Assembly: GCF_000172155.1 (NCBI RefSeq)
Contig: NZ_ABIZ01000001.1
Span: 7,845,105 to 7,909,104 of the forward strand
Origin: Verrucomicrobium spinosum DSM 4136 = JCM 18804
Lineage (GTDB): Bacteria > Verrucomicrobiota > Verrucomicrobiia > Verrucomicrobiales > Verrucomicrobiaceae
DNA: 64,000 nt
Direction of reading: 5' to 3'
Below the pieces are notes generated by a model. The model was given only the letters and a program-made list of their open reading frames with translations, made no database searches and was not told the DNA's origin. A program made the position numbers and the translations under genes. Positions 35,620 to 44,947 of the stretch are shown here, piece by piece; positions within the stretch are counted from its first letter, which is position 1, and every line of letters starts with the position of its first letter.

Positions 35620-36954
35620 CTAGCGGGCCAGTTGCATCATCGCCTGAAGGGTTTGTTCAAAGGTGCTCTGCTCACGCAGACCTTGTTTCAAGAAATTGTT
35701 GATCGCATCCACCTTGGCAATCGCCTCGTCAGAAGAAGCGTCGCTGCCCTTCTTGTACTCACCGATCCGCACCAGAAGCTCCACCTCCTGATACTTCGCG
35801 AGCAGGTTGCGCAGCTTGCCCGCCGCCCGCTGGTGATCAGGGGTTGCGATCGCGGTCATCAACCGGCTCACACTCGCGAGGACGTCGATCGCAGGATAGT
35901 GGTTCGCGGAGCCAAGCTTGCGGGAAAGGATGATGTGTCCGTCCAGAATGGAACGCGTTTCATCTGCGACGGGTTCCGTCATGTCATCCCCCTCCACCAG
36001 CACGGTGTACAAGGCGGTGATCGAGCCATTCGCGGAGCAGCCGGCGCGCTCCATCATCTTGGGCAGGGTGGCGAAGACTGAAGGCGGAAAACCTCGCCGG
36101 GTGGGCGGCTCGCCTGCCGCCAGGCCGATTTCACGCAAGGCACGGGCAAAGCGCGTCACGGAATCCATGAGCAGCAGCACCTTCCGGCCCTTGTCACGGA
36201 AATACTCGGCAATGGCCGTGGCCACATAAGCGCACTTGAGACGCTCCATGGCCGGCCGGTCGGAGGTCGCAATCACCGTCACTGCGCGCTTCACGCCGTC
36301 CTCGCCCAAATCTCGTTCCAGGAACTCACGCACTTCACGACCACGTTCACCGATCAGCGAAAGCACCACGATATCAGCCTCGGTGTTGCGGATGATCTGG
36401 CTCAGCAGGGTGCTCTTGCCCCCGCCCGCCGCCGCAAAGATGCCCATGCGCTGCCCTTCACCACAAGTGAGCAGCCCATCCAGCGCCCGCACACCCAGAT
36501 GAATGGGCGTGGAGATCAACTGACGGGTCATCGCGTTCGGCGGATCCGCCGTCACGGCGTAGTACTCCTCAATTTCAATCGGGCCTTTCCCATCGGAGGG
36601 GTTGCCCAGACCATCCAGCACGCGGCCCAGCATCGCCGGCCCCACGGGCACGCGGTGCACCTCGCCCGTAGGAGTCACCTCGGTGGAGGACGAGATCCCC
36701 TCCAGTTCGCCCAGTGGCGTGAGCAGCACCAGGTTCTTGGCAAAGCCCACCACTTCCGCCATCAGGCCTTGTTCCTGCCAGGGATTCCGCAGATGGCAGA
36801 GCTCCCCGATCTTCACACCGGGCGCATAGGCCTGGATGATGGTGCCCACCACCTGCACCACCCGGCCGCGCGGCACCAGGGGACGCGCCGTCTCCACCCC
36901 GCGCATCAATCGCCGGTTGAGGGCTTCAAAGTCCATGGTGGGTCGCAACGGCAT
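35620..36954 (-). CDS. sctN: T3SS ATPase SctN (YscN/FliI family)
   Basis: A 444-residue hexameric ATPase. Walker A is [10 protein letters not shown] (174-183), Walker [13 protein letters not shown] (259-270, Asp264), and the conserved [25 protein letters not shown] and [26 protein letters not shown] blocks are present. The N-terminal beta-barrel runs from about 25-95. The enzyme unfolds substrates and frees them from chaperones. An ATG at 36936 ([10 protein letters not shown]) is an alternative start. The gene follows sctL by 32 bases. Confidence 0.97.
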   Translation of the reverse strand: MPLRPTMDFEALNRRLMRGVETARPLVPRGRVVQVVGTIIQAYAPGVKIGELCHLRNPWQEQGLMAEVVGFAKNLVLLTPLGELEGISSSTEVTPTGEVHRVPVGPAMLGRVLDGLGNPSDGKGPIEIEEYYAVTADPPNAMTRQLISTPIHLGVRALDGLLTCGEGQRMGIFAAAGGGKSTLLSQIIRNTEADIVVLSLIGERGREVREFLERDLGEDGVKRAVTVIATSDRPAMERLKCAYVATAIAEYFRDKGRKVLLLMDSVTRFARALREIGLAAGEPPTRRGFPPSVFATLPKMMERAGCSANGSITALYTVLVEGDDMTEPVADETRSILDGHIILSRKLGSANHYPAIDVLASVSRLMTAIATPDHQRAAGKLRNLLAKYQEVELLVRIGEYKKGSDASSDEAIAKVDAINNFLKQGLREQSTFEQTLQAMMQLAR

Positions 36955-36986
36955 GTCTGGACGGGATGAGTTTGGGATAATGGAAA

Positions 36987-37625
36987 TTACTTTAGGGAGT
37001 TGATCAGCGCCTTCTCAATGGCCCGCAGCTGGGTCTGGATGCTCGCGTCCACGACGCCGATCTCCGTCTCCAGCACGCAACCGTCTTCCGCCAGCCGTTC
37101 ATCAGGCAGCACTTCCAGGAACTGGACCTTGGGGCATGACTCCAGCATGGACTGCACGCGAGACTGGAGCCACTCTGCCTGGGCCGGGGCCACACGAACG
37201 GTGACATGCCCCTCATTGCGGGTGGTTTCCAGCGCATGACGCACGGCCTGCTCGACAATCTCCTTCTGCTCAAAGGTGCCAAGGACACGCCGCAGAGCCC
37301 GCATCACCAGGTCGATCATCACGCCTTCCACTTTGGAAAAGTAGGCGGCGCTCTGGGTCATGCATTCCATGATCTGCCCGGCGATCTCCGCCTTGCCCTC
37401 CTCCTGACCTTCCTTGAACCCCTCCTCACGGCGGCGCTCGTACTCTGCCTGCGCTTCGGCACGCTTCTGGTCCGCATCCACCTGGCCGGCCTTTCGCAGC
37501 CGGATGGATTCACTGACCGCGGCATCCACGATCGCCTTCGCACCGGCGATCACGGCATAGTCTTCCGCCCTGACCACCTTCGCGCTGGGCTCTATGGCCA
37601 CTCCCGTTGCATTCAGGCAAAGCAT
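36987..37625 (-). CDS. sctL: T3SS ATPase regulator SctL (YscL/FliH family)
   Basis: A 212-residue protein. An acidic/helical N-terminus ([20 protein letters not shown], then a run of [29 protein letters not shown]) forms the coiled coil that links SctN to SctQ. The C-terminal domain has [33 protein letters not shown] and [21 protein letters not shown], the FliH/YscL ATPase-binding signature. It overlaps sctK by 13 bases. Confidence 0.93.
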   Translation of the reverse strand: MLCLNATGVAIEPSAKVVRAEDYAVIAGAKAIVDAAVSESIRLRKAGQVDADQKRAEAQAEYERRREEGFKEGQEEGKAEIAGQIMECMTQSAAYFSKVEGVMIDLVMRALRRVLGTFEQKEIVEQAVRHALETTRNEGHVTVRVAPAQAEWLQSRVQSMLESCPKVQFLEVLPDERLAEDGCVLETEIGVVDASIQTQLRAIEKALINSLK

Positions 37626-38299
37626 GCCATTTCCTCCTTGGTAAAAACTTCATTCCCGATCTTCCGGACGAATGTCCAGATCTGGTCGCACTCCTCGGTG
37701 GCCAGCTTGGGTGCGGCGTCCTGCTGCAGGGAAGGCGGCAGTTTTACCGAGAACCTCCGGAGCAGTTCCGAGGGTTCATCTGACAGCATGCCCAAGACGG
37801 TGGCCCAGCCCGTGGTCAGCACCTGCTGGCCCAGACTGCCCTCGCTTCGGGCGGTCAGCTGCGGTAACGCAGGTGCCGCCATTATTCGGCCCCGTCGCAA
37901 GGCGAAGGCGTGAGCCGCCGCACCAATGGCCGCCTTCAGCTCCAATGTCTGCACCCGGGCGATGGTGGCTGCGATCTTGGTCGCGTGGATGGCAGCCCCA
38001 CAATAGCAAGCCAGCTTTTCCAACGTCATCCAGCTCATCAAAACCAGACGACGACGTGGTGGGGAGAAATCCCACCAGCCTGGCACTTGGTCTAATCCCA
38101 ACTGGGTGGTCGCCCAGCGGGAGGCATGCTTCTGCCCCACCGGAGAATTTGCCAGGAATGCCAGGACATCTGCATGCGGCAACGCAGCGAGCCGATCCGG
38201 GTGGGCCCAATGCTGAGGCTTCCCCTGAAAGTCACCAATCAGCCGGAACAGGTCCGGCTGGCGGAGGGCCAGGTCTGCATACCATTGCGGCAGGTTCAT
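37613..38299 (-). CDS. sctK: T3SS sorting platform accessory protein SctK (YscK-like)
   Basis: A 228-residue protein, the length of YscK. The helical centre RRRLVLMSWMTLEKLACYCG AAIHATKIAATIAR resembles the conserved YscK core, where small basic and Leu/Ala-rich helices dominate. It lies between sctJ and sctL exactly as in Ysc operons, overlapping both. SctK connects SctQ pods with SctD. Sequence conservation in this family is low; the assignment rests on position plus the core motif. Confidence 0.82.
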   Translation of the reverse strand: MNLPQWYADLALRQPDLFRLIGDFQGKPQHWAHPDRLAALPHADVLAFLANSPVGQKHASRWATTQLGLDQVPGWWDFSPPRRRLVLMSWMTLEKLACYCGAAIHATKIAATIARVQTLELKAAIGAAAHAFALRRGRIMAAPALPQLTARSEGSLGQQVLTTGWATVLGMLSDEPSELLRRFSVKLPPSLQQDAAPKLATEECDQIWTFVRKIGNEVFTKEEMACFA

Positions 38300-39042
38300 G
38301 AGGCAGACTTGGGGTTGCCTTTGCGGAACATCAGAAAGAAGGCAGTAGCAAGGAGGAATCCTCCTGCGGCGGCGGCCGTCGGCACCCCCCAGGGGGGCAA
38401 CGTCGCCAGCAGGCCGGCCGCCTTGGTTGTCTCCACCTTTTCCTTGCGACGCACCGGCTCCATGGCCTCAGCCGAGGTGATGACCAGCTCCACGTTTTCT
38501 GGTTTCAGTCCTTCCACGCTGCGGGTCACCAAGTTCTTCAGGTCCTGGGTGTTGTTCGCGAGATTGTATCCAGGGCGGCACTTGATGAAGACCGCCGCCG
38601 ACGCGGGATTGGTCTCTTCAGCCAGAGGATCCGTGTCCGGCAGGGCGATGTGGACGCGGGCGGCCACCACCCCGTCGATCTTCATGAAAGTCTCCGAGAG
38701 CTCCTGGCTCAAGGCATAGATGAAACGCACGCGCTCTTCCGTCGGGGAACTAACCAGCCCGGACTTCTGAAAGATTTCACCCATGCGCTGGAAGCTCTGG
38801 CGGGGAAGGCCCATGGCCTGCAGCGTCTGCATGGCAAAAGGGAAGTCCTCGGACTTCACCTGCAAGGCCCACTTGTCTTCCTTGCCCGGAGTCTTGGTGC
38901 AGGCGACATCACGCTCCATCAGAGCGGCCATGACCTCATTGGCTTCTTCCTCACGCAGATCGCTGAAGAGGGGCACCTGCTTGGCACAGCTCACCAGCAG
39001 CAGGCCACAAAGACAAAGAGTGATTCGAGAAAGGGGAGCCAT
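38296..39042 (-). CDS. sctJ: T3SS inner ring lipoprotein SctJ (YscJ/PrgK family)
   Basis: A 248-residue protein with a lipobox (LLLVSC, modified Cys19). The first ring-building domain begins VPLFSDLREEEANEVMAALMERDVACTK; the second contains IDGVVAARVHIALPDTDPLAEE and ASAAVFIKCRPGYNLANNTQDLKNLVTRSVEGLKPENVELVI. A C-terminal helix (AAAAGGFLLATAFFLMF) crosses the inner membrane. It forms the 24-subunit inner ring with SctD. The TGA overlaps the sctK start. Confidence 0.96.
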   Translation of the reverse strand: MAPLSRITLCLCGLLLVSCAKQVPLFSDLREEEANEVMAALMERDVACTKTPGKEDKWALQVKSEDFPFAMQTLQAMGLPRQSFQRMGEIFQKSGLVSSPTEERVRFIYALSQELSETFMKIDGVVAARVHIALPDTDPLAEETNPASAAVFIKCRPGYNLANNTQDLKNLVTRSVEGLKPENVELVITSAEAMEPVRRKEKVETTKAAGLLATLPPWGVPTAAAAGGFLLATAFFLMFRKGNPKSAS

Positions 39043-39147
39043 GAAATAGGGCGAAAGAGGAAATACAAAAAATCAAACAGATGACAGGTGCCGCGGACGA
39101 GGGCGTGTGGATGCCGCGGCCTCATCCGTCTGGCGCACCTGGCTGGC

Positions 39148-39603
39148 TCAACCGCCGCGGCTGAGTTCCTTGATGGTGTTGGTGCCAGCCTTGGAAGCAT
39201 TGTCCACACCCATGACCGACATGCTCCACCGGGCGACTTCAACTTGAAGGGCCATGATCTCACCGAAATCGGTGCCGAGCTTCAACGGACCGGTGCTGGA
39301 GATGTGCTCCAAACGGGAGTTGATAGCACTCATCGAGTCATGATAGCCGGTGTTGAAATGGGAAATGCCGTCGAGGATGGAGTCTCCCAGCGTGTTGAAT
39401 TTCGTCGGTTCCACAGCACCGGCTGCGGCGGGGGCGGCCGGTGCCTGGGCAGGCGCGATGGAGGGTGCCGCGGTGCTGGCAATCATGGCCCGCAGTTGCT
39501 CCAGATCTTGGGGCGAGGACACCCCCAGCGGAGCAGGCACGGACGCAGTGGCTGCGACGGCAGTCTGCGCTTGGACGGGAAGTGCGACAAGAGGTACGCT
39601 CAT
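39148..39603 (-). CDS. sctI: T3SS inner rod protein SctI (YscI-like)
   Basis: A 151-residue protein: a long Ala/Pro-rich disordered N-terminus (PVQAQTAVAATASVPAPLGV) and a helical C-terminus (STGPLKLGTDFGEIMALQVEVARWSMSVMGVDNASKAGTNTIKEL) like the YscI/PrgJ rod family. The sequence GEIMALQVEV is typical of YscI. The ATG at 39603 overlaps the TGA of the upstream sctG. Its place between sctG and sctJ supports the call. The N-terminal extension is longer than in YscI (115 residues). Confidence 0.85.
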   Translation of the reverse strand: MSVPLVALPVQAQTAVAATASVPAPLGVSSPQDLEQLRAMIASTAAPSIAPAQAPAAPAAAGAVEPTKFNTLGDSILDGISHFNTGYHDSMSAINSRLEHISSTGPLKLGTDFGEIMALQVEVARWSMSVMGVDNASKAGTNTIKELSRGG

Positions 39604-40007
39604 AGAAAGTTGCGTTTGGGTGCCAGTTGATCGGAAGACAGCGACAACAAATTGCTCGCCATCGCCCGGGCGTCGGGTTGCGAGGAAGTGCTGGCGACTT
39701 CCTGCAAGATGGCATGCCCTTCCTCCTCCCGGCCCTGAAGTCTCAACGCGCACCCCAGATGGGCGCGGGCGAGGTCAGAGCCGGGATTCAGGGTCAATGC
39801 ACCTTCCTTCAGCGATTTGATGGCCACCTCGGGGTTGCCCGAGAGGATGGCGACGACTGCCCCTCCAATGATGGGAATCTCGCTCTCCGGTCGCACAGCT
39901 TGTACGCCGTCAAAGACGGCGATGGCCTCCTTGTAGAGACCATTCCATGCGGCCAGGTAGCCTATGCGCATCAAGAGACGGACGAGCTCAGAATCGACGG
40001 GGATCAT
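39600..40007 (-). CDS. sctG: T3SS needle chaperone SctG (YscG-like TPR protein)
   Basis: A 135-residue protein of TPR-like helices: LVRLLMRIGYLAAWNGLYKEAIAVFDGVQAVRPE, GAVVAILSGNPEVAIKSLKEGALTLNPG and ARAHLGCALRLQGREEEGHAI. YscG has this fold and, with YscE, keeps the needle subunit YscF monomeric. The gene lies directly after sctF. The stop overlaps the sctI start (ATGA). Confidence 0.85.
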   Translation of the reverse strand: MIPVDSELVRLLMRIGYLAAWNGLYKEAIAVFDGVQAVRPESEIPIIGGAVVAILSGNPEVAIKSLKEGALTLNPGSDLARAHLGCALRLQGREEEGHAILQEVASTSSQPDARAMASNLLSLSSDQLAPKRNFL

Positions 40008-40046
40008 GCACTGGCAGACGTGGTTCTAACGTTGATGGGCCAGAAC

Positions 40047-40304
40047 CTAACGAAGGTTGCTGACAGCGTTCTTCGCGGGCTCCTGGATCGCTTTCACAAG
40101 GTTGGAGACAGCCGTGGCTGCGTTCGTCACCTGGTTCACGCGCATCTGCAGCAGCACCACCGCACCCGGGTCGGAGAAGTCCGTTTGCGAGGCATCCGTC
40201 ATCACCTGGGTGGTTTCTTCGTTCAGCGTGTTGGCCATCGTGGTCACGGTGTTCCAGACGGGCGAGTTGCTGCCGAACAACGGGGGATCAAAGTCAATTG
40301 CCAT
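40047..40304 (-). CDS. sctF: T3SS needle subunit SctF (YscF/PrgI family)
   Basis: An 85-residue protein, the size of needle subunits. MAIDFDPPLFGSNSPVWNTV then TTMANTLNEETTQVM, a Pro-containing turn (DFSDPGAVVLLQMRVNQVTN) and a C-terminal helix (AATAVSNLVKAIQEPAKNAV) give the helix-turn-helix needle fold. The GAVVLLQMRVNQVTNA block corresponds to the conserved P-x-x-LL-x-x-Q region of YscF. Flanked by sctE and sctG co-chaperones. Confidence 0.92.
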   Translation of the reverse strand: MAIDFDPPLFGSNSPVWNTVTTMANTLNEETTQVMTDASQTDFSDPGAVVLLQMRVNQVTNAATAVSNLVKAIQEPAKNAVSNLR

Positions 40305-40370
40305 GGTGTTTGTGTGCCTTTCTTTGTTTCTTGTTTGTTTGTAGGTTTCCGATGTGGAGTTTTGAATGAC

Positions 40371-40625
40371 TCAGTCGTTTTGTTTATCCCCGCCAGTGGC
40401 GAGCACCTTGAGCGTGGTAAAAAATCGGATCAGTTTTTCAGCCTGATCAATGCTGTGGGCGAGCCGGTTGGCGGCCTCATAATCACCAGGAGCCAGACCT
40501 GCACTGCGGGCCTGGTTCAGCTTGTCCCGCCAGGTGCCGAGATATTCAGTGAGCTGGGCACGGAAGGTCCCGTCCTGGTCGTTGGCCAAGGCATCCGCAA
40601 GATCTGGGGTATCAATGTCTGTCAT
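40371..40625 (-). CDS. T3SS needle co-chaperone SctE (YscE-like)
   Basis: An 84-residue acidic helical protein. FRAQLTEYLGTWRDKLNQAR, a short turn (SAGLAPGDYEAANRLA) and SIDQAEKLIRFFTTL fit the two-helix YscE/EscE pattern. YscE pairs with YscG to cap the needle subunit. It lies immediately upstream of sctF and its ATG overlaps the sctD stop. No symbol is given because naming of this protein varies in the field. Confidence 0.78.
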   Translation of the reverse strand: MTDIDTPDLADALANDQDGTFRAQLTEYLGTWRDKLNQARSAGLAPGDYEAANRLAHSIDQAEKLIRFFTTLKVLATGGDKQND

Positions 40626-42559
40626 GGTTTGGATTCCTTGTGACCGGACGAGGCAACTGGCGGTTTGCTGGAGTGAGGCTGGGGCGATTCACTTGCTGCC
40701 ACCGCAGCCTCCAATGCCTCCTGCTTGGCCTTCTGCCTTTCTGAGAGGCCGGGTTTCTGAAAATCTGCGGGAACGGCTATGGAGACGGTCTTTTCCGGAG
40801 CAGCAGCCGGCGCCAGCTCCGCCGTTGGGAGCGGAGGCTCCACGTCTTTTGGAGCAGAGGCTTTCTCCGCAGAAGGGAGAACCGGCTCCGCGTCCGCTGG
40901 CAGTGCCCGCCGGACGGAAATCGCCTCTGCCGTGGTGCCGCTGTCTTGAAGCGCCTCCGAAACGGTGGCGATGTCCATGGTCGTTTCTCTTGAGGCGGCT
41001 CCCGAGGTCGCACCCAGGATGACCATGTCGCCAATTCCCACCACCCGTTCGCTCTCGCCTTCCTGGATGACCACGCGCCCTTCACCGACCTGCTTGATCA
41101 CGCCCCCGAACGGCAGACGGGCTCCGGCAAAATAGATGCCCCCGCTGCTGAGTCGCATGGAGCCCAGCCCGCCAGGACGATTCTGAATGGTTTCCACCGT
41201 GGCGTCAGGCTTGTCGATGGTGGGGAAAAGAGCCCGCGGCACCGGAGGAGGGGCCTGGAAGAGCCCTGTTGCGGAAGCGGCGGCATTCACCGCCCCAGCG
41301 CCGTTCGCTCCCACGCCACGATCTGGAGCACTGGAAGTGATGCCCATGCTGCCACGATTCGGGATCATCGCTGGCTCGCGCGGGGCCTGGGTCTGGCTGA
41401 TGCGTTCCGCCGAAGCTGCCGCCAAGCCCGCCGCAGGAGTGAGGGTTGCGGCGGCGGCAACGCCATCCCCCGCCCTCTTCGATGGCGCGCCCGCCGTGTC
41501 TGTCTCACCTTGCTTTTGTGCCGCAGCATGCGCGGGAAGCGTCACGATGACCGTCCGGTCTGTGGGCTTCATGATGGACGGCACTGTGACTTGGGAGTCC
41601 ACTCCAGTGACCCCCGGAATTTCATCCGTGAGCTGCTGCTTCACCCGGTTCCACAAATCGCGATCCGCAACACTGCCACTGACCACCAGCCGGCCTTCGG
41701 CGTTCGCCGTGACATCCAGCGGCAGGCGTTGCAGGCGGAGGATGGAACGGGCGCTTTCTGCCAGCGACTCAAGACTCCAGATCCGGGGCACCACACCGGA
41801 AGCCTTGGTGCGGAGGTCCACTTCAATGTCTCTCAACTGGTCCGACTTGGGGACATAACCGCGGGCATAGAGCCGACCGCCGTCCGATTCCACCCGCACA
41901 TCTTCTGAGGCACCATGCAACTTGAGCACCGCTTCAGCCCGGGATTTCAGGTCATTGTCGTCCCCCCCGCCAGGCAAGGGATTGTTCCCCTTCCAGATAT
42001 TAAACAGAATCAACCATGCGGTCAGCAGCAGCAGGCCAAATGCCACACCAAAGATCGCCACCGCCCGCTTGGGAGGGGGCGGGGTCTCGCCCTCCGCACC
42101 AGCGGTTGCTGGACCTCCACCCCCATTCCCCGCCGCTGCGCCCGGGGTTGCGGCAGAGCTCTCCGCCGCTTTGCCCTCCGCGCCAAGTGCTGGCTCGGGG
42201 GCTTCTTTCTCCAATTCCGGCGCATCGCCCGCAGAAAGGAGAGGCCACTTGCCATCCACTGGACCGATCACCAAATGCGTGCCACCCAAGGTGATGAACA
42301 CAAAGGGTTCCACCTTCTGGCGGGTGTCTTTGACGCGCTTGCCCGCCAGATACACACGGCCGCCCAGAGGCTCGACAAACAACGCCTTGGGACCGGCATC
42401 GATCGCCATGTGCTGCGGGGCGATCAGGACATCGTGCAACACCACATCGCAGCCCTCATCGCTGCCAATGAGGCTCTTGCCGGGTGCAAGGTCGATCTCC
42501 GCGCCCTGGTGGGGGCCCGCGATCACCTTCAGCAGCCACTGGGAACGGGTATCACTCAT
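40622..42559 (-). CDS. sctD: T3SS inner ring protein SctD (YscD/PrgH family), unusually long
   Basis: A 645-residue protein against about 400-420 for YscD. Residues 1-100 form a FHA domain (IAGPHQGAEIDLAPGKSLIGSDEGCDVVLHD). An Ala/Gly/Pro-rich linker leads to one helix (about 171-189, AIFGVAFGLLLLTAWLILF). Periplasmic BON-type domains follow (about 205-330; GRLYARGYVPKSDQLRDIEV, LVVSGSVADRDLWNRVKQQL). Next is a disordered Ala/Thr/Pro stretch (about 330-440), a beta domain (LSSGGIYFAGARLPFGGVIKQV ... VVGIGDMVILGATSG) and a disordered tail. It overlaps both neighbours by 4 bases. It joins SctC to SctJ. Confidence 0.95.
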   Translation of the reverse strand: MSDTRSQWLLKVIAGPHQGAEIDLAPGKSLIGSDEGCDVVLHDVLIAPQHMAIDAGPKALFVEPLGGRVYLAGKRVKDTRQKVEPFVFITLGGTHLVIGPVDGKWPLLSAGDAPELEKEAPEPALGAEGKAAESSAATPGAAAGNGGGGPATAGAEGETPPPPKRAVAIFGVAFGLLLLTAWLILFNIWKGNNPLPGGGDDNDLKSRAEAVLKLHGASEDVRVESDGGRLYARGYVPKSDQLRDIEVDLRTKASGVVPRIWSLESLAESARSILRLQRLPLDVTANAEGRLVVSGSVADRDLWNRVKQQLTDEIPGVTGVDSQVTVPSIMKPTDRTVIVTLPAHAAAQKQGETDTAGAPSKRAGDGVAAAATLTPAAGLAAASAERISQTQAPREPAMIPNRGSMGITSSAPDRGVGANGAGAVNAAASATGLFQAPPPVPRALFPTIDKPDATVETIQNRPGGLGSMRLSSGGIYFAGARLPFGGVIKQVGEGRVVIQEGESERVVGIGDMVILGATSGAASRETTMDIATVSEALQDSGTTAEAISVRRALPADAEPVLPSAEKASAPKDVEPPLPTAELAPAAAPEKTVSIAVPADFQKPGLSERQKAKQEALEAAVAASESPQPHSSKPPVASSGHKESKP

Positions 42560-44508
42560 TTGGGATTGATCTTGATGCGGGGAAGCACAGGGGGGGCGTC
42601 ATACTCAGACGATTGCCGGACCGTGGATCCGCGGGGCTCCACTACAGGGTGGGAAGTCTCTCCAGCAGGCACTCCCGGGGCGGGGAGCAAGATCGGATCC
42701 AGCATGGTCGGATTGGGGTTGGACGCCTTCCAGGCCTCATTGGCCACTTCCCGGGCCCGGATGGCGGAGGGGTGAACGTCATCACGTACCGCAGGGGTGG
42801 AGTGCAGCTGCACATCCACCACCTTGGGTGTGATGAAGAAGAAGCGCTGTTTGCGCTCATTCAGGACCTCCTTGCGTTTGAAGGCATAGCCGACCACGGG
42901 AATGTCGCCCAGGATGGGTATCTGGCGGGTGTTCTTGGTCTTTCGTTCGATGAAATAGCCTCCTACCAGCAGGGTCTTGCTCTCAGGGACGATCGCCTGG
43001 GTCGTGATGGCACTCTCCCGGGTGCCGGGGATGTCATCCACAGAGGTGTCTTCGAAGTTGCCGTCCGTAATGTCCAGGTGCAGGCGGAAGGAACGTTTTC
43101 CATTCTCCACTACCAGATTGGGAGTGACGCGGAACTGCACGCCGGCAGTCACGTCGAAAAGATCCACTTCCTGATCCCCAGCCACCCGAACATAGAAGGT
43201 CTCCTCGGTGCGCACCACGGCCTCGACGTTTTCCATCGTCAGAACCGATGGGCTGGAGACAATGTCCGCACCGCCTTTCGTCTCAAGGGCTCGCAAGCGG
43301 GTCAGCAGGTCAAATCCTTCCCCTCCAATGAGGGCCGCAACATTCAGCCCGCCACCCCGGACGAGATTGGTGCCGTCCACAAACGATGGGGTGGTCTCAG
43401 GGGGCGCTTCTCCGCCATCGAACTGGCTGCGGTCCGCTTCAAATCCAAACCGGTATTTGTTGCCATCCTTGGCGGTGTAGTTCCCGAGGAACTCCATGCC
43501 GAAGTCTTTCCCATTGGTGGTGTCCACATCCACAATCGCCGCCGTGATTTCGATGGCGTTGGTGGGCACGTCGAGCATCTGGATCAGCTCATCATAGAGG
43601 GGCATGCGGGAGCCCAGATCGCGTACGACGATCGCATTCAGACGACCATCCACAACGATGATGGGCTCAATGGGGTCGCCAGGCTGAGGAGCATTGGAGG
43701 GCCCCGGCGCACCCCGCGGAGCACCACTGCCTGCCGGGGGCTGCCCAATAGAGGAAAGACCCTCGCCCCGCAAACCGTCACGAGACCGCAGACGCTCGGA
43801 GTAAACGGGACCATTCACCGGATTCGAACCCTTCGGGTTCATCAGATTCTGCAAGGTGGTGGCTACGCCGGGAATGCGGACGGAGGAACCCGATCCAGAA
43901 CCCACGGTGGAATCCTGGGCGGTGGCGTACTTGAGGCGGTAGGTGCGCACCGTGTACTCGGAGCCGGACTGCTCCACCTTGATGGACATCTGGGCATCCA
44001 GCTCACGGGCGACAATCTCGGTTGCTTGAATGTAACGAGGCCCACCAGCCAGCAGCAGCAGCCCAGGACGGTCGGCCCCCTTGATCAGGCTTTCTCTGCC
44101 CACAGGTCCGCTGGCAAAGCCCACCGACCGCAGCGCATCCTCCAAGCTCTTGCGGGTCAGGGCGTTGACCACCAGCGTCCGCGTGAGCACTTCATCCGCA
44201 GCATCCACATAGATTTTGCCTCCGTCATAAAACCAGGTGCAGTTGCCCACCTCACACAGGGTGTCGAGCATGGCACTCGTGGCAACAGACTGGAAGTCGC
44301 CACTCACCACCGCCTTCACCTGCGGACTGATGATGGCCTGCAGCCCCTGTTTGGAGGCCAGCTCCTGGAGGAGATCTGCCACCGTGCGTTGCTGCACCGC
44401 CTGCAAGCTCACCCGGGCGGTTTTCCATGGGATGTCTGCGTGGGCCACCGGTGCCGCCAAGGCCGCCAGGACCGTACACGCAAAAAGACTGTAGGAGAAA
44501 GAGCGCAT
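42556..44508 (-). CDS. sctC: T3SS outer membrane secretin SctC (YscC/InvG family)
   Basis: A 650-residue secretin with a signal peptide (SFSYSLFACTVLAALAAPVAHA). N0/N1 ring domains start VSLQAVQQRTVADLLQELASKQGLQ and include SGDFQSVATSAMLDTLCEVGNCTWFYDGGKIYV. N3 contains GRLNAIVVRDLGSRMPLYDELIQMLDVPTNAIEITAAIVDVD. The beta-barrel domain has SSPSVLTMENVEAVVRTEETFYVRV, VTPNLV, and QAIVPESKTLLVGGYFIERKTKNTRQIPILGDIPVVGYAFKRKE. It forms the outer ring. ATG at 44508 precedes the signal peptide. Confidence 0.97.
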   Translation of the reverse strand: MRSFSYSLFACTVLAALAAPVAHADIPWKTARVSLQAVQQRTVADLLQELASKQGLQAIISPQVKAVVSGDFQSVATSAMLDTLCEVGNCTWFYDGGKIYVDAADEVLTRTLVVNALTRKSLEDALRSVGFASGPVGRESLIKGADRPGLLLLAGGPRYIQATEIVARELDAQMSIKVEQSGSEYTVRTYRLKYATAQDSTVGSGSGSSVRIPGVATTLQNLMNPKGSNPVNGPVYSERLRSRDGLRGEGLSSIGQPPAGSGAPRGAPGPSNAPQPGDPIEPIIVVDGRLNAIVVRDLGSRMPLYDELIQMLDVPTNAIEITAAIVDVDTTNGKDFGMEFLGNYTAKDGNKYRFGFEADRSQFDGGEAPPETTPSFVDGTNLVRGGGLNVAALIGGEGFDLLTRLRALETKGGADIVSSPSVLTMENVEAVVRTEETFYVRVAGDQEVDLFDVTAGVQFRVTPNLVVENGKRSFRLHLDITDGNFEDTSVDDIPGTRESAITTQAIVPESKTLLVGGYFIERKTKNTRQIPILGDIPVVGYAFKRKEVLNERKQRFFFITPKVVDVQLHSTPAVRDDVHPSAIRAREVANEAWKASNPNPTMLDPILLPAPGVPAGETSHPVVEPRGSTVRQSSEYDAPPVLPRIKINPK

Positions 44509-44516
44509 GCGTGGGG

Positions 44517-44933
44517 TTAGTTGGCACCAAGCCATTGCCGCCAGAAGCTGGCTTCGTTCAAGAGTGACTCGACGGCAGCCAGCCCGTCTGAAACGGACCG
44601 CAGCTCACCGTCAAAACGCCGCCAGAGGAACAGTTCCCGGGTGCCCGGCTCGAAGCAGATCGACTCCGCAGTGGCCAGCTTGCTGAAGCGGGCTCCCGAG
44701 AGAGCCAGGCAATCCGAAAGCAAGACCCCGAGCGGCTGCCGCCTGATCTGTGCCAAATCATCCGCCAAACCAATGACCCCTGCGAAAACAATTTTCCCAT
44801 CCTGAATCCGGTAGAGACGCAACGGCACGCCATCCACCTCGAACGCGAAGTTTCCCGCGCCATCCGGGACAGGGCGGCTCAACCCCACCTCTTCACAGAC
44901 GGCTGCTACGGTTTCTGAAATCGAGTCGGTCAT
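44517..44933 (-). CDS. CesT/YscB-type T3SS chaperone
   Basis: A 138-residue protein with class I chaperone layout: ISETVAAVCEEVGLSRPVPD, GNFAFEVDGVPLRLYRIQDGKIVFAGVIGLADDL, LLSDCLALSGARFSKLATAESICFEPGTRELFLWRRFD and a terminal helix. It sits between sctV and sctC. In Yersinia, yscB precedes yscC; YscB with SycN binds YopN. A SycN-like gene exists here (48003), so this is the natural YscB counterpart, by position and fold rather than close similarity. Confidence 0.78.
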   Translation of the reverse strand: MTDSISETVAAVCEEVGLSRPVPDGAGNFAFEVDGVPLRLYRIQDGKIVFAGVIGLADDLAQIRRQPLGVLLSDCLALSGARFSKLATAESICFEPGTRELFLWRRFDGELRSVSDGLAAVESLLNEASFWRQWLGAN

Positions 44934-44947
44934 GGTTCAGATGTCAA

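Noticed and set aside
30252..38299. Flagellar export genes instead of an injectisome
   Set aside because: FliP/Q/R/FlhA/FlhB-like proteins occur in both, but needle subunit, secretin with SctC features, SctJ lipoprotein with one domain set, translocators and CesT chaperones are present and no rod, hook or flagellin genes.
42484..44520. A 678-codon plus-strand frame opposite the secretin gene
   Set aside because: The minus-strand frame encodes an unmistakable secretin, and the opposite frame is explained by GC-biased third positions.
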